Origin: Pseudomonas sp.
Lineage (GTDB): Bacteria > Pseudomonadota > Gammaproteobacteria > Pseudomonadales > Pseudomonadaceae
DNA: 64,000 nt
Assembly (NCBI RefSeq): GCF_030683065.1
Contig: NZ_JAUXMX010000030.1
Span: forward strand, 124,001 to 188,000
Reading direction: 5' to 3'
Shown here: positions 8,667 through 17,431 of the stretch, one piece after another
Position numbering within the stretch: position 1 is the stretch's first letter
Layout: each line of letters begins with the position of its first letter
Made by a program: the position numbers and the translations under genes
The notes under the pieces: generated by a model
Told to the model about the DNA's origin: nothing
The model's database searches: none
What the model saw: the letters and a program-made list of their open reading frames with translations, nothing else

Positions 8667-9440
8667 TCACGCCACAGCCTTCTCCTTCATGACCTTCATG
8701 TACTGCGAGATGCCTGCGCCGATGCGGGTGTCGTCGGCCAGCACTTCGCAGGTGGACTGCAGGCCCATGAAGTCTTCGACGCTGATCCAGTCGAGGCTTT
8801 GCGCGATGCCGAACTTGCAGCGAAAGTACAGGTTGTTGACGCGTTTCTTGGTGCCGACGGCGTTGGCGCCCTCGAACAGGATCTCCCACTCCTCGCCGCT
8901 GTTGGTCAGGGCTTCGATCTCGTCGTAGGCAGCGCAGGTGTAATCGACCTTGACCTTGTAGTCCAGGTCGGCGCCGATGGCGGTGGCCAGGGCGCTGCCC
9001 TCGAGTACTTCGATGCCGGAGCCGGTCATCTTGTAGTCGATGTCTTCGTCGAACTCGACCAGCCCGGTTTCGTCATCCACGACGGTGTCGATTTCCAGCG
9101 GCATCTTGGCAAGCATGGTGGTCTTGCCGATCTGCACGATGGCGACTTCGTCGACGACCGCAGCAGACGGCACGTCGCTGATGTCCGCCCACAGCAGGTT
9201 GGCCAGGTTGAGGCTGTTGAACTCGCGGAAGAACAGCGCCAGGGTCATGGAGGTGACCCGGTCGAGCTTGTCGAAGGTGCCGCCCAGTGGGGTGCGGGTG
9301 TTCTCGATGCGCAGCTGGTTGGTTTCATGTGCCTGCTGGTAGGTGCTGACCAGGCCTACGTCGGCGAACGGGCCGCCAAGGCCCGCCTTGCGCATCTTCA
9401 GGATGCCGCCGACTACGAAGGTTTCTACAGTGCGAGCCAT
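8667..9440 (-). CDS. major tail tube protein
   Basis: A 257-residue protein with a strong AGGAGG site before ATG 9440. It begins MARTVETFVVGGILKM and has the beta-sandwich-type pattern of siphophage tube proteins (LRIENTRTPLGGTFDKLDRV, a helix, then alternating strands; IDYKMTGSGIEVLEGSAL in the middle). It lies after the head-tail connector and terminator genes and, apart from the moron insertion, before the chaperone and tape measure, which is the standard tail-tube position. Confidence 0.8.
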   Translation of the reverse strand: MARTVETFVVGGILKMRKAGLGGPFADVGLVSTYQQAHETNQLRIENTRTPLGGTFDKLDRVTSMTLALFFREFNSLNLANLLWADISDVPSAAVVDEVAIVQIGKTTMLAKMPLEIDTVVDDETGLVEFDEDIDYKMTGSGIEVLEGSALATAIGADLDYKVKVDYTCAAYDEIEALTNSGEEWEILFEGANAVGTKKRVNNLYFRCKFGIAQSLDWISVEDFMGLQSTCEVLADDTRIGAGISQYMKVMKEKAVA

Positions 9441-9457
9441 GATTGGCCTCCTGAATG

Positions 9458-9486
9458 CAGAAGCCCGGCGCTTGGCCGGGCTTCTG
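9458..9486 (-). terminator. hairpin upstream of the tail-tube gene
   Basis: CAGAAGCCCGGC and GCCGGGCTTCTG pair across a short loop on both strands, between the stop at 9501 and the start at 9440. There is no long T run, so it may act as an RNA processing or stability element that sets tail-tube mRNA abundance. Confidence 0.5.
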
Positions 9487-9500
9487 TTTGGGTTGGGTGG

Positions 9501-9965
9501 TTACTCGATGAGGGTGTGCAGGTAAACGGGGATCAGTACCGTGGCGGCGGACAAGCCGTCGCCCGGCGGGAATTGCTCGGGTGCGCCAAAGCTGAGCGTG
9601 GGGATACCGCGCGGCGTCCAGTCTGTGGCGCGGCCATGCAGGGGCATGAGGCAACGCACCAGATCCAGCTCCAGGTCGTCGAGGGCGTCTTCGTAGTTGT
9701 CGAGGCCAACATCAACGGCGCCGATTACGTTGTAGCCCGGGTACATCTTGCAGCCGCCTGCGCCGGGCTCGGGCACACGGCCCTTGGCCTTTTGCACGAC
9801 GATCAGCGGGAAGCCAACGCCGGAGGCCTTGATCACCTCGTTGAGCCAGCCGCTTTTGACGTTGAAGCCGGCAGTGGTCCGGTAGCCGTTGTCGACGCTG
9901 ATCGTTTGCAGTTGCGTGATCAGCGCCTTGCGGCCTTCGGATAACAGGTTTATGGGGACGGTCAT
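9501..9965 (-). CDS. tail terminator / minor tail protein (gpU-like by position)
   Basis: A 154-residue protein. ATG 9965 overlaps the previous stop by ATGA and is preferred over the upstream ATG at 9980. The sequence MTVPINLLSEGRKALITQL continues with a mixed alpha/beta fold and an acidic EDALDDLELDLVRCLMPL helix. Tail terminator proteins cap the finished tube and join it to the head. The location between the head-tail joining gene and the tail-tube gene supports this; sequence evidence alone is weak. Confidence 0.6.
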   Translation of the reverse strand: MTVPINLLSEGRKALITQLQTISVDNGYRTTAGFNVKSGWLNEVIKASGVGFPLIVVQKAKGRVPEPGAGGCKMYPGYNVIGAVDVGLDNYEDALDDLELDLVRCLMPLHGRATDWTPRGIPTLSFGAPEQFPPGDGLSAATVLIPVYLHTLIE

Positions 9966-10282
9966 TGCTGCACCATGCACACGGCGGTAGCCATGTGTCC
10001 GTCATCGGCAATGGTGTCTTCGACGATGTAGCGCCCGCGGTCAAAGACGAAGTAGCCGCCGCGGGTGACGCCGGCCAGCTCGGCCTTGTTCCAGGTGATG
10101 CCGACGGCATCGCTGAGTAATACCCCGCCGGCGCCGGCGCGCTCCAGGTTGTGGTCAACGATCAGCTCGATACCTTGAGCCACCGGCATGCCGGCAGACT
10201 CGAAGTAGTCGCCGGTGCCGTCATTCAGTGCCTTCATGATTGCCGCATCCATGCGGTCAATCAGCGCGCCGAAGCCGGCCAT
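9962..10282 (-). CDS. head-tail joining protein (gpFII-like by position)
   Basis: A 106-residue protein immediately after the major capsid gene (2 bp gap). It begins MAGFGALIDRMDAAIMKAL and ends in beta strands (GGYFVFDRGRYIVEDTIAD). Its length and location match lambda FII-type connectors that complete the head-tail interface. It is coupled by ATGA to the next gene. Confidence 0.6.
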   Translation of the reverse strand: MAGFGALIDRMDAAIMKALNDGTGDYFESAGMPVAQGIELIVDHNLERAGAGGVLLSDAVGITWNKAELAGVTRGGYFVFDRGRYIVEDTIADDGHMATAVCMVQQ

Positions 10283-10284
10283 GG

Positions 10285-11271
10285 TTAGCGGGTCAACAGG
10301 ATGTTGGCGCGCGGACGGCTGCCCATGTGCAGCGGGTTGGACTGGGCTTCACCACTCACGCCCTTGCCGTACTTCATGGGCTCCAGTTTGGTGTAGTACG
10401 GCACGCCCAGGGTGTTGACCGTCTCCATGTAGTTGGCAGGCGCGAACACGGTCTTGAACAGGCCGGGCACGCCGTCCGGCACCAGGTAGGCGTGGTCGTC
10501 GCCTACGAACGGCACGCCGCCGATCTTGCCGCGATAGCGAATCCACAGCACGCCAGCGAACTCGAAGGCCTGGCGGCGATCGCCACGCAGAGCGGCGGCT
10601 GCTTCGTGGCCGAGGTAGGTTTCCTTGACCGATTGATCGGAGATCAGGTCGGCCCAGAAGTTCTTGCCGCACCAGGCGATAGCGCCGGTGCCGGTGACGT
10701 TACCGAGTACATCTTCCTGCATGTCCAGTGCTTCGCCGGCGCGAACGCTGACATCCGCAGAGCCGAAGTCCATCTTCAGTTTCAGCTGCTTGATACCGAA
10801 CCGCTGGAACAAGTCGACCAGCACGCTGCCGTCCTTGTCGAGCACCTGGCCCTTGATGGCGCCAATACGCTGGTACTCGTGGGTCAGGTCCAGCTGCAGC
10901 CGGGCTTTGTTGGCGCGGGCATTGACCACTTCCTGTACGCCCTGCAACTCGGTGCGGCTACCGAAGGCGCGAATGCCCTGGATCTCGTCCGCCATGATGG
11001 TGAACTCTTGCGGCAGGTGCACGCAGTTGAACGGGATCAGTTCGCGCTTGCTGCCGATCACCACTTGACCAGGCGCGCCACGCGGGGCAGCGGCCACCAG
11101 CTCGAGGACGTCGCCGTCTTTCTCGATCTGCTGAGTGACAGTGGTGCTGCCCTCTTCGGTGAACAGGCCCGATGCGGCGATCTGCCCCGGGATGGGATGC
11201 TCTTCGTTGATGGTAGCGAGCAGCGAGGTGACGCTGAACGCCTCGTCTTCAAAAATGGATATCTCGGCCAT
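10285..11271 (-). CDS. major capsid protein (lambda gpE family)
   Basis: A 328-residue protein close in length to lambda gpE (341). It begins MAEISIFEDEAFSVTSLLA, contains the PRGAPGQ/KRELIPF segment near residue 90 and IQGIRAFG near 125, and ends in the conserved C-terminal region with YTKLEPMKYGKG and RPRANILL. It forms the icosahedral shell. It follows the decoration gene, as in lambda D-E, with a hairpin between them that may raise its expression. Confidence 0.9.
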   Translation of the reverse strand: MAEISIFEDEAFSVTSLLATINEEHPIPGQIAASGLFTEEGSTTVTQQIEKDGDVLELVAAAPRGAPGQVVIGSKRELIPFNCVHLPQEFTIMADEIQGIRAFGSRTELQGVQEVVNARANKARLQLDLTHEYQRIGAIKGQVLDKDGSVLVDLFQRFGIKQLKLKMDFGSADVSVRAGEALDMQEDVLGNVTGTGAIAWCGKNFWADLISDQSVKETYLGHEAAAALRGDRRQAFEFAGVLWIRYRGKIGGVPFVGDDHAYLVPDGVPGLFKTVFAPANYMETVNTLGVPYYTKLEPMKYGKGVSGEAQSNPLHMGSRPRANILLTR

Positions 11272-11291
11272 GGTGGGCTCCTAGAAATGAC

Positions 11292-11313
11292 AAACCCCGC
11301 AATGGCGGGGTTT
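11292..11313 (-). terminator. hairpin between decoration and capsid genes
   Basis: AAACCCCGC-AATG-GCGGGGTTT is a 9-bp perfect stem that can form on either strand. The T run is only three bases. It may partly terminate or protect the capsid mRNA 5' end. Confidence 0.5.
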
Positions 11314-11338
11314 AGGGTGTCAGGGTTGGCGGGGCAGA

Positions 11339-11974
11339 TTAGGGGCGGATGACGATGCCCAGGGTGGCCAAGTCGCCGCGACCGAAATCGTCGAGGCCGG
11401 TGAGCAGGCGCTCGATCACTTCGGCATCGCGTACCACGGCTGCAACACGGATGTCGTTGAGGGTGGCGTCGACCGGGGCATACAGGATGCCGCTTGCAGA
11501 TCGGCGGCCGTCGTCGGTGCCGTCGTCGTCATAGGCGCGGTACTCGCCGAGGGCCGCAGTCACGGCGATGGTGAAGGCGTCGTCGACCGCAAAGTCGTTG
11601 GCGCCATCAGCCAGGGTGAAGCTAAGGCCGCCGCCGACGAATGCAACGCCAACACTGCCCTCGCCCACCAGGCTGCCGAGCGGATCAACCAACTCGAATT
11701 TGCCGCCGGCCGCGACGGCCTCGGTGATGGTCAGGACATAGGTGCCGGTGACAGCAGCGCTGCCGGTGGTGATGCCGCCCATGACGCCATTGCCGGCGTT
11801 GCCGCCGACTGCAGTAGCTACGGCAGCGTTGGCGGCGGTGATCATGGCGATCAGCGTGCCGGCGGCGAGGATGCCGGCGCCAGCGGTGATGATGACTTCT
11901 TTGCGGCTGCGGCTGCCGTTGGCCTCCGAAAGGAGGAACTCACCGGCGTGTACGCCTTCGGTTTTGATGCTCAT
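11339..11974 (-). CDS. head decoration protein (gpD-like) with inserted beta domain
   Basis: A 211-residue protein with GAAAGGAG before ATG 11974, overlapping the protease stop. The ends match the decoration family: N-terminal EGVHAGEFLLSEANGSRSR, and C-terminal EYRAYDDDGTDDGRRSASGI followed by LYAPVDATL. Between residues about 50 and 145 is a Gly/Val/Thr-rich insertion resembling an Ig-like or beta-sandwich module. Lambda gpD is about 110 residues, so the insertion accounts for the difference. Decoration trimers stabilise the expanded capsid; the insert would be surface exposed. Confidence 0.8.
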   Translation of the reverse strand: MSIKTEGVHAGEFLLSEANGSRSRKEVIITAGAGILAAGTLIAMITAANAAVATAVGGNAGNGVMGGITTGSAAVTGTYVLTITEAVAAGGKFELVDPLGSLVGEGSVGVAFVGGGLSFTLADGANDFAVDDAFTIAVTAALGEYRAYDDDGTDDGRRSASGILYAPVDATLNDIRVAAVVRDAEVIERLLTGLDDFGRGDLATLGIVIRP

Positions 11975-13182
11975 TTATGCGCTCCTTTCGAGGCGTTGGG
12001 TTTGCGGCTGGCGTAGATGGCGCCGGGGTCGACCGCGTTGCTGGTAGGCGCCGGCTGGTCTTCCGGCAGGGGTGGTTTGTTGCTGATCTCGACCTTGCCG
12101 CTGTTTTCCAGAACTTTGTCGAACAGCTTGAGGCGCGCGGCGTCGGCATCCAGGCCGGCGGTGATCAGGCCGACCGCTTCGTCTGGCAGCTTGGCCAGCA
12201 CGCACAGGTCGCGCACGGCCTTGGCGCGATCCAACTGGGCCTTGATTGCGGCCTGGCTCTTGAGGCCGCTGGCCTTGATCAGCACCGCGGCGACGTTACT
12301 CAGGCCGGCGGCTTGGCAGTCAGCGGCCAGCTGCGCGGCCAGGGCGGCGGGGTCGGGGGTCGGTTCTGGTTCTGGTTCTGGCTCAGGCGGCAGGTCAGGG
12401 TCGGCAATTGGTTCTGGCTCAGGCTCAGGGTCGGCGCTCGCAAGCAGGTCGCGAGCGGCCTGGGGGGTATTGCGGTAGCGATTGAGGATCTTGCCGTGTG
12501 CGCCGCTGCTGACCTGCGGCAGGCTCCCGGCCATCACTTCGTCAGCGAAGCCGAGCGCCAAGGCCTCGCTGGGGGTTAGCCAGGTCTCTTCATCAATCAG
12601 GCGGCGCAGCTCAGTTTCGTCGATGGTCAGCGGGCGGCGCTGGTAGCTGGCGACAATGCCCTCGAGCGCCTTGTCCATCATGTCTGCCATCTTGCGCAGC
12701 TCTTCGCTGCCGCCGGCCATGAAGGTCCAGGGGTTGTGGATCATGAACAGGGCGTTGTCGGCCATCTCTACGCGGTGGGCGCCACAGGCTGCCACGCTGC
12801 CGGAGCTGAAGCAGGCGCCGACGATGCGAGCAGTGGCGCGCTCGCCCAGTGCGGTCAAGGCGTTATGGATGGCAATGCCGTCGAAGAGGTCGCCGCCGAT
12901 GGTGTCGAAGAACACCACCACCGGAGACACGCCGTCATCCCTGGATTTGAGGTCGCGGATAAAGTCGCCGGAGGTAATACCCCAGTAACCAATCTCGCCA
13001 TAGATATAGACCTCGATAGCCTTCTGCTCAGCCTCGCCAACCGCGCGGATGCTGTACCAGTGTTCGGCCTGCAGGTCGGGCGTGCCAGCCTTGTTCATGA
13101 TGCGCGGCTGCGCAAGGGTGCTGACGCCAAGAGCCGCCATCGCGACGGCCAGCGCGAGCCGGTGGGTGCGCTTGATGTTCAT
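11971..13182 (-). CDS. prohead maturation protease (ClpP-type) with C-terminal scaffold-like region
   Basis: A 403-residue protein coupled to the portal gene by ATGA. Residues 50-215 resemble a ClpP-like fold: DTIGGDLFDGIAIHNAL, a nucleophile segment GACFSSGSVAA, and MIHNPW supplying the His. A Pro-Glu-Asp repeat linker (residues about 250-275) follows, then an Ala-rich helical tail (280-390) that may serve as scaffold, as Nu3 does inside lambda C. Residues 1-25 look like a signal peptide, unusual for this role. The ribosome site GAGGACG supports the start at 13182. Confidence 0.82.
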   Translation of the reverse strand: MNIKRTHRLALAVAMAALGVSTLAQPRIMNKAGTPDLQAEHWYSIRAVGEAEQKAIEVYIYGEIGYWGITSGDFIRDLKSRDDGVSPVVVFFDTIGGDLFDGIAIHNALTALGERATARIVGACFSSGSVAACGAHRVEMADNALFMIHNPWTFMAGGSEELRKMADMMDKALEGIVASYQRRPLTIDETELRRLIDEETWLTPSEALALGFADEVMAGSLPQVSSGAHGKILNRYRNTPQAARDLLASADPEPEPEPIADPDLPPEPEPEPEPTPDPAALAAQLAADCQAAGLSNVAAVLIKASGLKSQAAIKAQLDRAKAVRDLCVLAKLPDEAVGLITAGLDADAARLKLFDKVLENSGKVEISNKPPLPEDQPAPTSNAVDPGAIYASRKPNASKGAHK

Positions 13183-14642
13183 TCGTCGTCCTCTTTGTCT
13201 TTCGCCGGTACCGGCGTCGGGGTGGCGGTGCTGTTGTAGTTGAGGCCCAGCTTCTGGGCGCGCTCGTTGTCCTGGGCGTTTTCTTCGTCGATCTGCTCGG
13301 CGTCGTAGCCAGTGCGCAGCACGTGTTCGCTGCGGCTGTTGAGCCCGCCGTTGATCTCCTTCAGCTTGCCCTCAACGTCCTGCACCGGATGGATGTACGG
13401 ATGCCCTTGCGGCACCCAGCGCGTGCGCAGGTAGTCACGGCGGCGAGCGATGTAGTCCGGCAGCACGATGGCGCCGGCCAGCACGGCGGTATCCAGCCAG
13501 GCGGCGCGAACGGGGCGGCATAGCTGGAACACGTAAACGGCGAACTGCAGCTGCTCGATGCGGCGGCGGAAGTCGTTGAGCAAAACCCTCAGCACGCGGT
13601 CGCTGATATCGCCCATGTCGCCGGTCAAAAGCTCATAGGGCAGGTCCACGCCAACGGCGGCGCCCTGCAACTGTTGGCGCATGAAATCGACGTAGGTGTT
13701 GCCGGCGTCTGGCGGGTCGGAGAATTTGACCTCCTCGCCCTCGCCCAGCTCCTGCATGGAGCCGGGCTCAAGCCCAACCAGGGGCGCGCCGTCACGGTCA
13801 GCAACAATCGGCTGGCCGGTGAGCGGGTCGATACCCGGCTGATAATCAGCGGCCGCCTTCTTGGTGATGAAGCCGGCAAACAGGTTGGCGACCTCTTGCC
13901 TAAACAGCACTGCGTCGTCGTAGCCATCGAGCGACTTGAGCCGCAGCAACACTGGCGAGAGGCGCGGCAAGCCGCGAAGCTGGCCAGCCTCAGTTGGCTC
14001 GAAGATGTGCAGCACTTCGCTGGCTGGTATCCGGTGCAGGGTGTTGTAGCTGTAATTGCTGGCTGAGGGGTCACCCGGGTGGGTGCCATACATCCAGTAC
14101 GCGACTCGCTTACCGATAGCGTTGAACTCGATGCCGGCGCGGACGATGTTGCCGGCGCGGGTCTTGAAGTTTTTATCGATCGGGACGTACTCGGCTGCCA
14201 GCAGCTGCAATTGCAGCGGTACGGCGTAACCGTCCTCTGGCCGGCGATAGCGCATGCGCACGAAGCATTCGCCGCTCTCCTCGACCATGCGGGCAATGAG
14301 CGCCTGCTGGCCGTAGAAGTCGGCAACTCCATCGGCGTCTGACTCGTCGGTCCAGTCCTCCCACAGCAGGCGCAGGGCGGCGCGGATACCTGCGTCATCG
14401 ATCGTCGCGCGCGGGGTTATGCCCGTGCCGATGATGTTGCTGACGCGCTTGCTGATGGCGCTGAAGGCGTAGGGGTCGTTGCGCACCGCAGCCCGCGATC
14501 GCTTGCGCAGTGCAGGCAACGCCGGCAGCGCGATGGCATTTAGCGCGCCTTCCGGTGCATCCCAGCCCGCGGCGCGGCGGCCTGTGCCGGCGGCCTCGTA
14601 GCTGTTCTTGATGCGCTTGGAGATTCCTTTAGTCCGGGCCAT
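13179..14642 (-). CDS. portal protein (lambda gpB family)
   Basis: A 487-residue protein (lambda gpB is 533). It has the lambda-type N-terminus with an Arg-rich start, then AISKRVSNIIGTGITPRATI, VEESGECFVRMRYRRPEDGY, and the central ASEVLHIFEPTEAGQLRGLP segment characteristic of this portal family. It forms the dodecameric DNA channel and docks terminase. It sits between the gpW-like gene (1-bp overlap) and the protease (ATGA overlap). Confidence 0.92.
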   Translation of the reverse strand: MARTKGISKRIKNSYEAAGTGRRAAGWDAPEGALNAIALPALPALRKRSRAAVRNDPYAFSAISKRVSNIIGTGITPRATIDDAGIRAALRLLWEDWTDESDADGVADFYGQQALIARMVEESGECFVRMRYRRPEDGYAVPLQLQLLAAEYVPIDKNFKTRAGNIVRAGIEFNAIGKRVAYWMYGTHPGDPSASNYSYNTLHRIPASEVLHIFEPTEAGQLRGLPRLSPVLLRLKSLDGYDDAVLFRQEVANLFAGFITKKAAADYQPGIDPLTGQPIVADRDGAPLVGLEPGSMQELGEGEEVKFSDPPDAGNTYVDFMRQQLQGAAVGVDLPYELLTGDMGDISDRVLRVLLNDFRRRIEQLQFAVYVFQLCRPVRAAWLDTAVLAGAIVLPDYIARRRDYLRTRWVPQGHPYIHPVQDVEGKLKEINGGLNSRSEHVLRTGYDAEQIDEENAQDNERAQKLGLNYNSTATPTPVPAKDKEDDE

Positions 14643-14866
14643 TAGATCCCCTTGCCTGCGCGAAACAGGCGCGAGATGCGCGGACGGGTGGAGGCTGCCG
14701 CCACTTCAAGGGCTGCGGCCTTGGCGCACTGCTCCTCGAGGATGCGCAGGCTAGCCAACTGGGCGCGGTCGAGCTGGCGATCGCCCTTGCGCATGGACTG
14801 GCCATTTTCGAGGACGTCTTTAATCGACGCCCGGACTTCAGCCAGGCGCTGTTGGGCTGTGCTCAT
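14642..14866 (-). CDS. gpW-like head-tail joining protein
   Basis: A 74-residue basic helical protein between large terminase and portal, where lambda W lies. It has QRLAEVRASIKDVLENGQSM and LDRAQLASLRILEEQC helices, the two-helix core of the gpW fold. It stabilises packaged heads before tail joining. Length is close to gpW (68). Confidence 0.8.
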   Translation of the reverse strand: MSTAQQRLAEVRASIKDVLENGQSMRKGDRQLDRAQLASLRILEEQCAKAAALEVAAASTRPRISRLFRAGKGI

Positions 14867-14884
14867 GGTGGCCTCTTGTGGCGA

Positions 14885-16801
14885 TCAACGCCGAGTTAGG
14901 TAGCTGCTTGCGGCCTTACGGCGAGTGGGTGGCGGTGGCGTGGTTACGGGTGCCGGAGAGCTGCGCAGGTCAACCCCGAAGCGCTGCTGGGCTAAGCGCA
15001 CCATGGCGAGCGCACCGACAAAGCAGTCGAGCGCCTCGTTGCGGCGGCCCCTGGCGTCCCATTTGGTAACGCGGCGCCCTTTCTCGATCTTGGATATTTT
15101 CGCCTCCGACGTGAGCTGCTTCAGCTCGCTTTCGTCGCAGACCTCATCATCGGCTGGCAGGTGCACGCAGCCAGGCACTGCCTGGTTGGGCTGTGGCTGG
15201 ATCTTGAACCGGCTGTAGATAATCTCTTTGGCGTTGTCCGTACCGATCATGGTCAGGTAGACGCCAGCCTTGTTTTTCGTTTTGGGGAAGTCGGCGATCG
15301 GCTTGCCATAAATGCTGTGGCCCTTTGTCGGGATGACCCAGTGCAGCCCGTGCTTGCGGCTCTCGGCATAGACCTCGTCGGTGTAGTGGCCGCCGGAGTC
15401 CCAGCCCCACAGTGCCGTGCGCATCAACTGTCCATCGTCGCGGCGATAGGTCTGGTGCAGGCGTAGCCCGACCTTGCGGCGCAGCTCCTCACTTGCGGGG
15501 TCGCCGTAGATGATCCAGCGATGTACCAACCAGCACTCCTCACCTTCTGCCCAGGCCCAAACGCGGCCTTCATAGCGGTCGTCCTGGGTGTCGATGAAGC
15601 CAGTCAGCACCACCGCTCGCGCGGGGATGTCTTGCCAAACTTCACGGCGCGCATAGAGGTTTTCCCACTCGACCTTCTCGCCTTCGTCTTCTTCCCAGGT
15701 TTCGCCGAGGGTGGTGTTGACGAAGGTTTTCAGCTTGCTGAGGTCGCCCTTGGCCTTATAAAAATCAAGGACGATGCGGCCCCATGTTGTGAATGGCGAG
15801 TAAGCCGTCCAGATATGAAAGGTTACCGAGTCCGGTGTCGGGATCGGCTCGTCTTCCGTGTCGAAATAGTCGAACCCGTCACGCGTCCAGATCCCCGTCT
15901 TCTCGCAGATCCAGCGGCCCTTGGCGTGCTGATCCTGCATTTCATGCTGCTGGACCACGCACCCGGTGTGCTCGCACAGGTACCAGGCAGTGCCGGGATT
16001 TTGCGGGTCCCACTTGATGCCGAAGACGCAGTCCTTGCCGCCCCATTTCAGATACTGCTCGGCCTGGCAGTGCGGGCACGGCACATGAAGCCGGAATAGG
16101 TGTGGAGATTCGCTTGCTGCGGCCTCGATCTGGCAGGTGCCTTTGATCTTCGGGGTGCTGCCTCGGATCGACTTCGGGAAGGTCGAGCCTTCTATACGCT
16201 TGTCGCCGAGGAATGTCGGGCTGCCTTCTTTCTCGACGTCCGGCTCGAATGCGGCCAGCTCGTCATAGATAACGGTGTCGACTGACTTCTCGCGGTAGTT
16301 CTTCGCGGCCGCGCCACCCAGGCACCAGAGCTGCTTGGAGTGGCTGAAACGCTTGGTGCTCAGTGTGTTGTCTCGGTGCTTCTTGCCATACCACGGCGCC
16401 AGGGCGCGCACGCTAGGCACGTCGCGGATCATGGTTTCGACGTGGGCCTTCATGAAGCCTTCAGCCGATCCGTCTGTAGGTAGCAACAACAGGATGTTCC
16501 GGCGCTTGTGTTCGATCTGGTAGGCAGACGCAGCGAGCAGCATCTTGGAGTAGCCAACCCGAGCCGACTTGATCACGTTTACCGTGCGGATCTCGTCATT
16601 GCCCATGGCGTTGAGCATGGCTACCTGAAACGGCAGCGTCTCCCACTTGCCTTCCTGGTAGCTCGATTCGCTCGACAGGTAGAAGCCTTCGTCGGCGTCG
16701 GCCCATTCAACGGGTGTCATGGGCAAAGGACGCGACAGCGGAACTAAACCGACACGAATGGCGGCGGCCAGCTCTTCAATCTGCGGCGTCGAGATATTCA
16801 T
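14885..16801 (-). CDS. terminase large subunit (lambda gpA family)
   Basis: A 638-residue ATPase-nuclease. I place the start at ATG 16801 (MNISTPQIEEL) rather than 16825 because lambda gpA begins MNISNSQV and is 641 residues. Blocks shared with gpA include VIKSARVGYSKM (ATPase region near residue 70), LAPWYGKKHRDNTL, YDELAAFE, GSPTFLGDKRIEGS and SIRGSTPK. The C-terminal half carries the cos nuclease. It overlaps the small terminase gene by 26 bp. Such close likeness to gpA predicts cos-type packaging. Confidence 0.95.
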   Translation of the reverse strand: MNISTPQIEELAAAIRVGLVPLSRPLPMTPVEWADADEGFYLSSESSYQEGKWETLPFQVAMLNAMGNDEIRTVNVIKSARVGYSKMLLAASAYQIEHKRRNILLLLPTDGSAEGFMKAHVETMIRDVPSVRALAPWYGKKHRDNTLSTKRFSHSKQLWCLGGAAAKNYREKSVDTVIYDELAAFEPDVEKEGSPTFLGDKRIEGSTFPKSIRGSTPKIKGTCQIEAAASESPHLFRLHVPCPHCQAEQYLKWGGKDCVFGIKWDPQNPGTAWYLCEHTGCVVQQHEMQDQHAKGRWICEKTGIWTRDGFDYFDTEDEPIPTPDSVTFHIWTAYSPFTTWGRIVLDFYKAKGDLSKLKTFVNTTLGETWEEDEGEKVEWENLYARREVWQDIPARAVVLTGFIDTQDDRYEGRVWAWAEGEECWLVHRWIIYGDPASEELRRKVGLRLHQTYRRDDGQLMRTALWGWDSGGHYTDEVYAESRKHGLHWVIPTKGHSIYGKPIADFPKTKNKAGVYLTMIGTDNAKEIIYSRFKIQPQPNQAVPGCVHLPADDEVCDESELKQLTSEAKISKIEKGRRVTKWDARGRRNEALDCFVGALAMVRLAQQRFGVDLRSSPAPVTTPPPPTRRKAASSYLTRR

Positions 16802-17303
16802 CCAGTAATCCGGGCAGGCGGTCATTTAAGGTCGCCGCCCGGTTGCGCGCCTTGGCCAGCTCGCGCTGTACCGATTCGATATGCCGAACTTCAAGATCCG
16901 GATGGCGGCGCTTCAGGGTGAGCGGCAAGGTGTCGAGGATCGAGCCAATTTCCGAGGCCAGGCGCGATAGCACAAAGGTGGCAAACCCGGACGGCACCGA
17001 CTTGCGCTTGGTGACCTCGTTCTTCAGCTCCTGGCCTTCCGCCTGAGCCGAGGTCAGTCGCAAGCGCTCTTGTGTGAGCCGCGCCTCGGCGAACGGATCA
17101 ACGCCCTCAAAATCGGGGGACACTTCCGGTCTGACCTGACCGGTGCCCATGCCGCGCAAATATCGGATATACGCCAAGCGGCAGGCTTCAATATCAAGGC
17201 CGCCCGCCCCCTTGGAGCTAGGCAGGACGCCGTCTGCAACCAAACTACGCACCTGCCTGTCGCTCAGATCTATGTGAGCGCCAACTTCAAGTTGCGTGGC
17301 CAT
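16776..17303 (-). CDS. terminase small subunit (Nu1-like)
   Basis: A 175-residue protein (lambda Nu1 is 181). Residues 1-45 form a winged helix-turn-helix (EVGAHIDLSDRQVRSLVADG followed by VLPSSKGAGGLDIEAC) of the MerR-like Nu1 type that binds cos DNA. The middle is a coiled coil and the C-terminus binds the large subunit. It is the first gene after the 128-bp gap that holds the candidate cos. Confidence 0.9.
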   Translation of the reverse strand: MATQLEVGAHIDLSDRQVRSLVADGVLPSSKGAGGLDIEACRLAYIRYLRGMGTGQVRPEVSPDFEGVDPFAEARLTQERLRLTSAQAEGQELKNEVTKRKSVPSGFATFVLSRLASEIGSILDTLPLTLKRRHPDLEVRHIESVQRELAKARNRAATLNDRLPGLLDEYLDAAD

Positions 17304-17431
17304 GGATACCCCGAGCGGAACCGGAAGCGGTCACCCTGTAAAAAGTTCATATGAAGTGAAACGTCGGGCCTCGAATTACCCTCGACGACCCCTGACCGCC
17401 CAGGGGCCCCTGGCCGCACTATGATGGTGCG
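17304..17431. other. candidate cos site region
   Basis: This non-coding gap lies just upstream of the Nu1-like gene, where lambda cos lies. It contains a perfect 14-bp palindrome CCAGGGGCCCCTGG at 17400-17413, a candidate cosN nicking site, and TCGA-containing inverted segments at 17363-17388 that could be terminase-binding elements. No T run follows the palindrome, so it is not a standard terminator. The assignment rests on position and symmetry. Confidence 0.45.

Noticed and set aside
11971..13182. Secreted protease, because of a signal-like N-terminus
   Set aside because: Gene order, ATGA coupling to portal and ClpP-like motifs fit a prohead protease; the hydrophobic start is more likely incidental or removed.
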